In this document: piece after piece, positions 37,935 to 47,177 of the stretch
Layout: each line of letters opens with the position of its first letter
Numbering within the stretch: the first letter of the stretch is position 1
Source: Saccharum officinarum
Taxonomy: Eukaryota > Streptophyta > Magnoliopsida > Poales > Poaceae
Reading direction: 5' to 3'
NCBI GenBank assembly: GCA_020631735.1
Contig: CM036179.1
Span: 21,629,063-21,693,062 of the forward strand
Length of the DNA stretch: 64,000 nucleotides
The notes under the pieces: generated by a model
Told to the model about the DNA's origin: nothing
Databases searched by the model: none
Seen by the model: only the letters and a program-made list of their open reading frames with translations
Translations under genes and position numbers: made by a program

Positions 37935-38832
37935 ATCGGGGGAAGGCTCACGACGCTGAATGCCTCTGCTGATCATTGATGGAAGAGCGCACCGTGAGGT
38001 TGAACAGCATCGCGATGCGTCGCTTGACTTCGTTCCGGTCAATCTCCTTGGGCACCTCGCGGGTCCCATCAGCTCCCCCCAGAATTCATATCCTAGATGC
38101 GCCCTCTCCTTACAGAGCTAAATTCGCTAGAATGTGAAATTCGTCACCACTACCACTTTATCCAGCCTCTTGCGATTTATCAACCTTAGGAGCGCCCTCA
38201 CTTGCTCCATTCCATCGGAATTGGGCCTCTCCGACCACTTAGGGTTGCTCATCGAAACCTAATCAATGTCGCATGGCACATACGGCTCTACCTGCCTGAT
38301 GTAGAACCATCTGCAGGCTTAGTACTTCATATTTGTGTTAAGCGGAACGATGATGTAGTGACTAGCCATCCCGTCCCGTAGCTGTAGATAGGCGTTGCCA
38401 ATCACCCTAGATCCGGCTCCCCTCCTGATTTTGAGGCAGAAGAAATGAAGGAATAGGTCGAAGTGGGGAAGGATTCCTAGATAGGACTCACAGGGATTGA
38501 TAAATATAGCAACGTGAAGGATAGAGTTTGGGCAGAGATTGCAGAGACTGACGCCATAGTAGTCAATCAGTCCGCGGAGGAAAGGATGAATGGGGACGCC
38601 AAATCCACGAAAGAAGTAATCATTAAAAATAACCAATTCGTCAGAATAGGGCGTGGAAAAGTTCTCACCGGCTACCAGGCAACATCCCGTCGTCGCCCTA
38701 TCGGGCAGGACCCCGTGCACCACCAGATTATTGAGCGCTGTCTCATCGCTGACGGATCGGCACCCACTCCTTGTCACGATTGATCTCGCGCACTACCTTC
38801 TTTGAGCCCCCGCGGTTTCTCTTTGGCGCCAT
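37935..38832 (-). pseudogene. Antisense ORF of the gypsy element (putative gypsy-type transposon domain), broken
   Basis: On the strand opposite to gag-pol, a coding remnant starts at the ATG at 38832-38830 (MAPKRNRGGSKK) and shifts frame near 38765. It continues as an open frame 38777-38319 containing RGFGVPIHPFLRGLIDYYGV, LCNLCPNSILHVAIFINPCE and LGILPHFDLFLHFFCLK. This is the domain annotated in grasses as putative gypsy-type transposon (PF04195). Degenerate sequence continues with stops to about 37935 (MSNPKWSERPNSDG, KEIDRNEVKRRIAMLFNLTV), where a donor-like GTAAG follows. Antisense ORFs between pol and the 3' LTR are known in Tat-lineage elements; their role is unclear. Confidence 0.65.
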
Positions 38833-39044
38833 CGAGCGGATCTGGGGAGCGGAGGTCGCTTTTGCGCTTGGAGCTGCTCTAATGGCGGAGCGGTTGCAGG
38901 CGAGGGAGCGCAAGCGTGAGGAAGATGATGAGGCATGCGGAGAAATGGGGGATTGCGTCCTGGAGCCGCGGCGGATTTATAACGGTTCGACCCTAACTCT
39001 TTGACTTCTAGGGTTTTTGGGAAATCGCACCCCCCGCGCCGCAT

Positions 39045-39888
39045 TCACTCCTAAAATCTCTGCGCACGTTCCTGGACCGTTAACTGGGCCTACTAGATCT
39101 ACAACTGAAGCCACGTCATACGTGGGCCGCCAAGTGGAGTTAAACGCAACAGTGCTGCTTCATGGATATCTTTGGGAATTTCAAGCAAGATTTTTTCTTG
39201 ACCCTGCTACAAGATTTCTTCTCAATCTTCCAGCAGTCTCGAGGACTACGTGGGTACACGTCATCTAGCAATGACTGTATTGATTTTTCTCAGCTAAGCT
39301 GGAGACTGATTTGGAATATAAGACTACAAAATTTGACCCTGGCACCACGTGAATGCTTCACCTACTCTCAGACTCGGGGACTAAGTGGGCACACTTCATC
39401 TAGCGGTGAATGTGCTTATTTCTAGGACCTTTTGCTTTCCTACACGACTAAGTCGTAAGCTCTCTGTTTGGCTCTAAGAGTCAATTCTGCCTAAGTCATG
39501 GATGCTAAGCATCTACCGTTGCACATGAGGGACTAAGTTCTTTCGCGCTGACTAAGTTAGAGACGCTAAGCGTCCAACTTCACCGCCCGAAACCTAAGTG
39601 GGCACACTTCACCTAAGGTGAAGGCTTCAAATTTTTTTACTTGAGCTCCTTATACCCTTCTAGCAAACCTTACGTACGAGTGAGTCCGAGCTCGGCTCCT
39701 AGTTAAACTGGTCAGACGCACGTTCTAACTGCTCGGTACCAGTTAAACTAGTCGGATGTTTGATTCAACAGCTCGGCTCCCAGTTAAACTGGTCGGACGC
39801 CTGCTTCTAATGATCGGCTGCAAGTTGAATTGCTCGGACAAACTCAAAACGGCGTTGCTTAGCGGATACAAGGCGCTCGGGGACTAGC
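39045..39888 (+). other. Non-coding 3' region of the gypsy element with polypurine tract
   Basis: It has repeated blocks such as cagttaaactggtcggacg (39703-39804) and gggactaagtgggcacac (39376-39393), but no coding sequence. The stretch gcgctcggggactagc at 39873-39888 immediately precedes the 3' LTR and is the likely plus-strand priming site. Confidence 0.55.
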
Positions 39889-40348
39889 TGTGGGGGTATA
39901 ACCCCTGATATCCACAAGACTGTACATGGGCCGAGCCACCAGGGGAGGCCCAACCCACAAGATCAAGCCGCGCGGGGCACGACACAGGTCGGCATGTGCC
40001 GCAAGACTGCGTGAAACATCCTTGATGATGTGATTGTATATGCTAGATATTGTATTCCTGGTAAACACATATCATGTAACCGATCAGGATAGATACAATC
40101 GACATGTAACCTTACCCCCGAGCTATATACGGCGGGTAGGGATCCTCTCGTTTTCACCTTATCTCATAATACAATCCACCAAAGACATATGACGTAGGGT
40201 ATTACGTCAAGTTGACGGCCTGAACCTACCTAAATCGCTGTCTCTGCGTTCTGTGTCACCATCTAGTTTCCATCACGCGCACATTCACCAATTCATCTAC
40301 TACCGTGGGCATACCCCTCGCTAGACTGCCGACTAGATTTCGTCGACA
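39889..40348 (+). repeat. 3' LTR of the outer gypsy element
   Basis: 460 bp, starting tgtgggggtataacccc and ending cgtcgaca. It matches 23066-23534 throughout; the terminal TG is intact here. Confidence 0.85.
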
Positions 40349-40353
40349 ATAAC

Positions 40354-40880
40354 ACCCATCCTTTTAGGCTTTGTCACCTTAGAAAGCAAACCAAGCTAGT
40401 TTTATCATCTAAAGTGACCTAGTTAGTGTTTATCTTGATCAATAATTTATGTAGGAGTCGCTCGATCACTTAAGACTTGCAAAACATAGCTACCTGTAGT
40501 GTTTATTCACCCTCTTTGCCTATTGTTATGCTTTGCTAGATTTCTTAATTAGGTTATTCACCCTCTCTAGCAATATTCTTCTGTGAGTCTATTTGGTTAG
40601 AGGTATGGACAAGCTGCCCTGACAAATATTGTTTCCTAGAAGTTGTTTAGAAAGTCGTTAATATTGCCTGACCAGGTTAGTGTAGAGAAGGTGTGTTTTG
40701 ATCGGTGTACGGACAGAAGAAAACTAATATGATGATGATGTATGAATTTTTATACTATAAGTTTAATATATTCTGATTAAATAATATAAGAAGAAATAAA
40801 ACTTTTAGTTAAGAAATGCAAATAATCATAACCTATACCATAAAATAAACATTAACATTGATGAGTAAAGATCGTTTTCT
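40354..40880. other. Unassigned sequence, possibly a decayed SIRE LTR end
   Basis: ttattcaccctctctagca near 40553-40571 resembles the 3' end of SIRE LTRs, but nothing else can be aligned. No gene seen. Confidence 0.3.
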
Positions 40881-40899
40881 ATCCCTTTTAATTATAGTA

Positions 40900-42100
40900 A
40901 CAACTCGGCAATTTACTAATGTGGCAACAAAGTTACTGTAGAGAGAGTATGGAGGGAAGAAATCGTTTCCTCTGTGAGAAACGACGTCCTCACGCGAATC
41001 AATGCACGGAGAAACAACAGAAAAAGCATAGGGGAGAAACTACTCGTTTCCATGGCCCTCCTCCAGATCCAGTGCGCTGCCATCGCGCCAAGTTCACGCG
41101 CCGCAAGTCTCCGACCTTCACGCGTGCGGCCGCGAAAGCTCAACACCGACTCACCGGTCCGACTCGCCGCACCTGCCCCACCGCTCCGGTCCTCCCGCGC
41201 GCCACTACTCGACGCCCGCTTCGCACGTGGCCGCTCCATGCCCGCGACATGGAAGCTGGCCGCTCGACGCCCGCGTCGTAGATGCCGCCTCCCCGCGCCG
41301 CTGGACACTCACGTCGCAGATGCCGGCCACTCGACGCCCGCATTGCAGATGCCGCCTCCCCGCGCTGCTCGACGCTCGCGAGGCAGATGCCGGCCGCTGC
41401 TGCTCCCATCCTCCCGCGCGGCCGCTCAACGCCCGCGTTGCAGGTGCCGCCTCACTGCTCCCGTCCTAGCTCTACAGCGCAACGCAATTTCTAATCATTA
41501 ATAGTGCTGGCCCGCGCTCGCATGCTGCAGTGGGCTCGCCTGCACTCGTGTGCGCTAGCCCACCTGCCGCCACGTGTGCTCGCTGGAGGCGCCGCCGCTG
41601 CACGTGCTCGCTCTACTGGCCGTGCGCGCTTGTGCCGCTGGTCCCGCGCTCGCTGGCCGCCGCCGCTGCACGCAGCTGGCCATGCGCTCGCCCGTGCTAC
41701 GCGTGCGCTAACCCGCCTGCCGCCGCTGGTCCTGCGCTGGAAAGCCGCCGTCGCTGCGCGCGCTAGCTGCGCTGGCCACGCACTCGCGTGCTGCAGGGCG
41801 CTAGCTCGCGCGCCGCGTGTGCTATCCTGCCTGCCGCCGCGCGTGCTTGCCGAAGGCGCCGTTGCGCGTGCTCGCTCTGCTGGCCGCTGCGCTCTGCGTG
41901 CGTTCTACATCTATGAGGTTGGGAGAGTAGAGAACGAGAGAAGAGAGGGGAAGGGACAAGGGAGAGAGAGAAAAAGTCTGATATTTATTACGCGAATACT
42001 CTAACATTGTGTAAGGCAGTTTCTATAGATGATTTTTTTTTGCTGACGTAGTCTTCCTAGACATTGTGCATAATTTATGTCATTGGGAGTGCCCTTAGTA
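40900..42100. repeat. GC-rich low-complexity element, copy 1
   Basis: The body (41100-41900) consists of degenerate repeats of cgctcgctggccgc/cgcctgccgcc. It is followed by a purine tract gagagaagagaggggaaggg and an AT-rich tail ending cattgggagtgccctta near 42097. The complement of that tail resembles the start of the copy at 63240 (cagtcccaatgg). It looks like a non-autonomous transposon with GC-rich filler; class unknown. Long Arg/Ala-rich open frames on both strands are compositional. Confidence 0.5.
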
Positions 42101-42412
42101 CCTATCGAGTCTAGACTCTACTTGCTCCATATCACAAAGAGCATCATTTATTAATTTTTAGATGTCAAATATTTTCAACTTTGATTAAATATATACAAAG
42201 TAATATTAATATTTATAGTACACAATCAATATCATTAAATTAATCGTTAAACATAGTTTTATATTAAATTTATTAGAGCTACAAACATTGGTAATATTAT
42301 TTACAAACCTAAAAGGAGTTTGACCAACATGAAACCTATGTTATATTGCAATATTTTTTATAAGGATAGAGAGAGTATATCTCTTTTGCACATGTGGCCT
42401 AAAAACTACCTA

Positions 42413-42648
42413 CTCCCTCTATCCCTAAATATCTGTCGTTTTCGTTTTTCGATAAATAATTTTTGACTAAATAAATAAAAAAAATATTAATATTTATGAT
42501 ACATAATTAATTTCTTTAGATAGACATTTGAATCTAATTTTTTAATAAATTTATTTAAAAATATAAATATTATACGTATTTTATATAAATCGAGTCAATT
42601 TTTTTGGCAAGGAAACCAAGGGCGACGGTTAGTCAGGGACAAAGTGAG
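42413..42648. mobile_element. Stowaway-like MITE
   Basis: Ends ctccctctatccc and gggacaaagtgag, flanked by ta on both sides (42411-42412 and 42649-42650), as in Stowaway/Tc1-mariner MITEs. A 5'-truncated copy lies at 43683-43895 because the tandem duplication starts inside this element. Confidence 0.75.
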
Positions 42649-43682
42649 TAGGATTGGACGTGACCTAGACATGGTCTGCACCAAGCCGTGCGAGGTCCTG
42701 CCGAGCAAAATGGAATGTCTGCCGCCTGCTTGTGTACAATCAAGTGACCTGCTGATTTCCTACTATTATTAATTAACTGAAGAATTTGCCCGTATAAAAG
42801 GAAGACGACGCTGCTAGCGTCCGGACGTCCGGATCCGGGAGCTAGCATCCGGACGTGCCGCAGGAGACCCCGCTTCCACCCCCGCAACACGCAACAGAAG
42901 ATGATAATGAAAAAAACTACAACCGTGCACCGTCCCCACGCGCGCGCGGAGAGCGGATCGAACCCACCCCGCCCCCTCCCCCCGCACACACAAGGGGATC
43001 CGCCCCGCCTCCCCTCTCCAGAACTTGCTAGCCCCCAACAAACCTTCACCCCAAGCAGCTACCGCGACAGACAAGGACCTGCCTGCTGCACCAAAAGCAT
43101 GAAAACCCACTGAAACAACGACCAAACACCTACTAAAACAACGTCCAAACACCAATTGAAACATGCAGAAACTAAAGCTTCAAACAGACACACGAAGCTT
43201 GCTGCACCAAAAACATGAAACTACTGCAACAACACCCCAAACACCAACTGCAACAGCGAACGACAGCTACTTCACCATGCCGTTCAAAGAAAAAAATTGA
43301 AATAAAATCTCAAACACACTCCAACATCTGTTGAAACGCTACTGCAACAATGAAAAACAACTATTGCAACAAGGCGAACAGGAGGGGGAGGAGGAGGGAG
43401 GAAAGCTCATACATGTCCCGATCTACTTCTCCAACATCCAAATTGTTCTATTGAAACATACCTTTCGATCAACTGAAATAAGAGAAACATGCTACTGAAA
43501 CAGGGGGAAGGGAAAAACGTCGTTGGATCTGCATCACCCTCCATGGATCCACCACGAGGAGCACCGCCGCTCCATGGATCCGCCACCGAGGGAGGCCCCC
43601 ATATCGCCGTCGAGGTGGGGAAGGCGCGCCAGGGTGGAGAACGCCACCGTGCAGCTGCCGTCGATATGGAGGACGCTCCAGA
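42436..43682. repeat. Tandem duplication, unit 1 (about 1247 bp)
   Basis: Matches 43683-44924 almost base for base in direct orientation. It starts tcgttttcgtttttcgat inside a Stowaway MITE and ends gacgctccaga. Differences seen include two- to three-base indels near 42808 and 42989 and a few substitutions, such as tgaaataag versus tgaaacaag. No complete gene lies within; the short GC-rich frames contain repeated ccatggatccaccac. Confidence 0.9.
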
Positions 43683-44924
43683 TCGTTTTCGTTTTTCGAT
43701 AAATAATTTTTGACTAAATAAATAAAAAAATATTAATATTTATGATACATAATTAATTTCTTTAGATAGACATTTGAATCTAATTTTTTAATAAATTTAT
43801 TTAAAAATATAAATATTATACGTATTTTATATAAATCGAGTCAATTTTTTTTTGGCAAGGAAACCAAGGGCGACGGTTAGTCAGGGACAAAGTGAGTAGG
43901 ATTGGACGTGACCTAGACATGGTCTGCACCAAGCCGTGCGAGGTCCTGCCGAGCAAAATGGAATGTCTGCCGCCTGCTTGTGTACAATCAAGTGACCTGC
44001 TGATTTCCTACTATTATTAATTAACTGAAGAATTTGCCCGTATAAAAGGAAGACACGCTGCTAGCGTCCGGACGTCCGGATCCGGGAGCTAGCATCCGGA
44101 CGTGCCGCAGGAGACCCCGCTTCCACCCCCGCAACACGCAACAGAAGATGATAATGAAAAAAACTACAACCGTGCACCGTCCCCACGCGCGCGCGGAGAG
44201 CGGATCGAACCCACCCCGCCCCCTCCCCCCGCACACATGGGGATCCGCCCCGCCTCCCCTCTCCAGAACTTGCTAGCCCCCAACAAACCTTCACCCCAAG
44301 CAGCTACCGCGACAGACAAGGACCTGCCTGCTGCACCAAAAGCATGAAAACCCACTGAAACAACGACCAAACACCTACTAAAACAACGTCCAAACACCAA
44401 TTGAAACATGCAGAAACTAAAGCTTCAAACAGACACACGAAGCTTGTTGCACCAAAAACATGAAACTACTGCAGCAACACCCCAAACACCAACTGCAACA
44501 GCGAACGACAGCTACTTCACCATGCCGTTCAAAGAAAAAAATTGAAATAAAATCTCAAACACACTCCAACATCTGTTGAAACGCTACTGCAACAATGAAA
44601 AACAACTATTGCAACAAGGCGAACAGGAGGGGGAGGAGGAGGGAGGAAAGCTCATACATGTCCCGATCTACTTCTCCAACATCCAAATTGTTCTATTGAA
44701 ACATACCTTTCGATCAACTGAAACAAGAGAAACATGCTACTGAAACAGGGGGAAGGGAAAAACGTCGTTGGATCTGCATCACCCTCCATGGATCCACCAC
44801 GAGGAGCACCGCCGCTCCATGGATCCGCCACCGAGGGAGGCCCCCATATCGCCGTCGAGGTGGGGAAGGCGCGCCAGGGTGGAGAACGCCACCGTGCAGC
44901 TGCCGTCGATATGGAGGACGCTCC
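43683..44924. repeat. Tandem duplication, unit 2
   Basis: Second copy of 42436-43682. After gacgctcca at 44924 the sequence continues into unique DNA (aggtgaaggagacc), so unit 2 keeps the original right context and unit 1 keeps the original left context (the full MITE). Confidence 0.9.
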
Positions 44925-45640
44925 AAGGTGAAGGAGACCACCACGCCGCTGGATCTGCGCCTCCCCCCATGGATCCACCACGGGGAGGGCGGAGCTCCAT
45001 GGATCCACCATGCGCCGCCCTCTCTCGGTCACATGGAGGACGCGGGAGCCAGGAGGAAGGAAGGGTGAGGGAGGGGAGGAAGGAGGGAAAGGGAGGAGGT
45101 GCGGCTTGCCGGCGAGTGCTCCTCATCGCCGACGTCGCCAGGGTGGAGAACGCCACCACGCAGCTGGATCTGCGTCGCTCCTCCATGGATCCACCACGGA
45201 GAGCCCAGTGCTCTATGGATCCACCACGGGGGACCCCAGAGCTCTATGGATCCACCATGGGGAAGGCCGCCACGGAGAGGAGCCGCCCCCGCCCTCAACT
45301 TGCAGGAAGCGACGGAGAGAGCAGAGGGTCGCAGCGGGGGAGGGGTGAAGTCAGAGAGAGGAAGGAAGGGAGGGGTGCCTAGCCAGCGGTGCGCGTGGAG
45401 GGCGCGCAGTGGAGGAGCAGCATCCTGCAGCGTGCAGAGGAGAGCGTGAGGCGAGAGGAAGAAGAAGCGAGGCGAAGCGAGCGAGTGGTGAGGGGGAAGA
45501 CCGAAGAGGTGAACGAGTGGATAAGGGAGACCCGGGCGAGTTGGTTGGGCCGCATCGTTTGGGCACGTCTGGCGTCGTCCGGACGCCCCGACAGTATCCT
45601 TTCCGAAAGAATAATTGAAGAATTGTTTATTAAATTTTTT
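44925..45640. other. GC-rich sequence with dispersed atggatccaccac repeats
   Basis: The motif ccatggatccacca or tatggatccacca recurs at about 44968, 44998, 45184, 45213 and 45246, and twice in each tandem unit upstream. Long open frames in several frames are rich in Gly, Arg, Ser and Pro and match no domain. Not called as a gene. Confidence 0.5.
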
Positions 45641-45719
45641 AATGTTCATTGGAAACAGTTTCAGTTATACAGCTAAAAAAAGACTTTTTGTCCATCGACG
45701 TGAAAATAATTGCTGAGTA

Positions 45720-45862
45720 AGATCTTGTTTGATGTATGTATATCCACTTTAATCTATATATATTAGAGTAAAATGAAATAAAATTTAACTTAATTGTACT
45801 CCAATCAACCTCAACACAACACAAGTGGATTAAGATAAATACGTCCAAACCAGCTCTAGACG
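45720..45862. mobile_element. Small MITE-like inverted repeat
   Basis: gtttgatgtatgtatatccac at the left pairs imperfectly with gtggattaagataaatacgtccaaac at the right. The middle is AT-rich. No clear target duplication. Confidence 0.4.
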
Positions 45863-46011
45863 AGAGCGGTGAGCGGAGTGGCGAGCTCGACTCCCGCTCC
45901 TTGCGCTCCATATAAAAGCCATTTAACTTTTTTATTAAAAAAAGCTATTTGAGGTTTTTAAAAAAATATCCCTTCGTCTATTCGTCTGTTTGACACTATA
46001 GAATACTAGAT

Positions 46012-46902
46012 GAAAAAAGTCTAGATCATCCCCAACTATGGGGGTGGTCTACTTAACCCCATAAATTATGAAACAGTCTAATTTACCCCTCTGAACTTTC
46101 CAAAACCGTCTACTTTATCCCCTGTGGCAGTTTTGGACGGCGGTTTGCTACAGTAACCATGGTTTTACTACAGTAACCGAATCTTTAAAAAATCATAGTA
46201 AATCACAGAAAAATCGTAACATGGAAAATACAATTTTGTTGGACTCCACGTGAGTAGATCTACACAATGAACATATAATATGGTGTGCTTTAGTACAAAA
46301 TTTTTGCTGTAGCTTTAAATTTATTAGGATTTTCCAATAAATTTAAAGTTATAGTAAAAATTTTGTACTAAAACATACCATATTATATGTTCATTGTGTA
46401 GATCTACTCATGTGGACTCCAACAAAATTAGAATTTTCATTTTATGATTTTTCTGTGATTTACTATGATTTTTTAAAGATTCGACTGCTGTAGCAAAAAC
46501 CATGGTTACTGTACCAAACCGCCGTCCAAAACTGCTCCGGAGGGTAAAGTAGACGGTTTTGAAAAGTTCAGAGATAAATGAGACCGTTTTATAGTTGGGA
46601 GCGTATGCTATAGAAACTAGCTTCTTGTGGAAACTATGGAAACTTTAATCTAAGTCTATATGATTCTAATCCGATGATCTCAGATGAAGGTGGATCATTT
46701 ATTCACTTAAACCCTCCCACCAAGATTCTAATCCGATGATCTCAGATGAAGCACAACCCACCTTCAGCTGAGGCCATCGAATTAGAATCATGTGGACTTG
46801 ACTGAAGTTTTCATAGTTTCCACAAGAAGCTAGTTTCCATAGCGTATGCTATCTTTATAGTTTGGGGTTAAGTAGAGCACAGTTGGGTGATCTGCTTTTT
46901 CC
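46012..46902. mobile_element. Fold-back Mutator-like MITE, copy B, with a nested MITE
   Basis: Same family as 20572-21270: shared blocks include caaaaccgtct, acggcggttt, gctacagtaacc, aatcatagtaaatcacagaa, and agtagatctacaca with its mirror. The 10-mer aatactagat flanks it exactly (46002-46011 and 46903-46912). The right arm is split at 46610 by a separate 231-bp MITE; without that insertion and its duplicated 10-mer it would be about 650 bp. It ends 276 bp upstream of the STRAP-like start codon. Confidence 0.85.
46611..46841. mobile_element. Mutator-like MITE nested in fold-back copy B (231 bp)
   Basis: Terminal inverted repeats tagaaactagcttcttgtgg and ccacaagaagctagtttcc. The exact 10-mer gcgtatgcta flanks it at 46601-46610 and 46842-46851. 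The interior has a second inverted/direct repeat, gattctaatccgatgatctc at 46662-46681 and 46724-46743. Confidence 0.85.
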
Positions 46903-47177
46903 AATACTAGATAGATCCCCGATCCGTGGGTCTCCTGTCTCCACCCCCATCGCTGTAATTATCCCACCATCGACACCGGGAACAATTTCTGTGTACAAAT
47001 AACAAATCGAACCACAGATCCGGATCATCCAATCCGGCACGGACGCCAATTTAACACTGATTTTTCCGTTTTTTAATAGGGCTAGGGCTAGTGCGCCGCG
47101 CTGTTTTAGGTTGTGCTCGGTGGCGGGGAGGTGTTGAAGCTAAGGTTAGGAACTTAGGATTTCCGAGAGGCGGAGGG

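Larger units (their letters stand above)
23066..40348 (+). mobile_element. Tat-like gypsy LTR retrotransposon, interrupted by nested insertions
   Basis: Two related LTRs (23066-23534 and 39889-40348) flank decayed gag and pol plus a 3' antisense ORF, the layout of Tat-lineage gypsy elements. The 5-bp flanks are gtaac (23061-23065) and ataac (40349-40353), one difference, so both outer borders appear to be those of a single insertion. Gag is cut at 25157 and pol resumes at 33280. The gap is filled by a reverse LTR fragment, a SIRE-type copia element, an N gap and another reverse LTR. A reverse SIRE solo LTR (34900-37676) interrupts it again after the RT. Every gypsy frame contains stops, so the element is defective. 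Confidence 0.8.

Noticed and set aside
41140..42004. Several 70-170-codon Arg/Ala/Cys-rich frames
   Set aside because: Overlapping frames on both strands in degenerate GC-rich repeats, with no start context, splice support or domain.
44652..45649. Frames of 100-206 codons with Met-Asp-Pro-Pro repeats
   Set aside because: Several frames on both strands are open at once over the same low-complexity DNA, and part is duplicated by the tandem event. No family match, so not called as genes.
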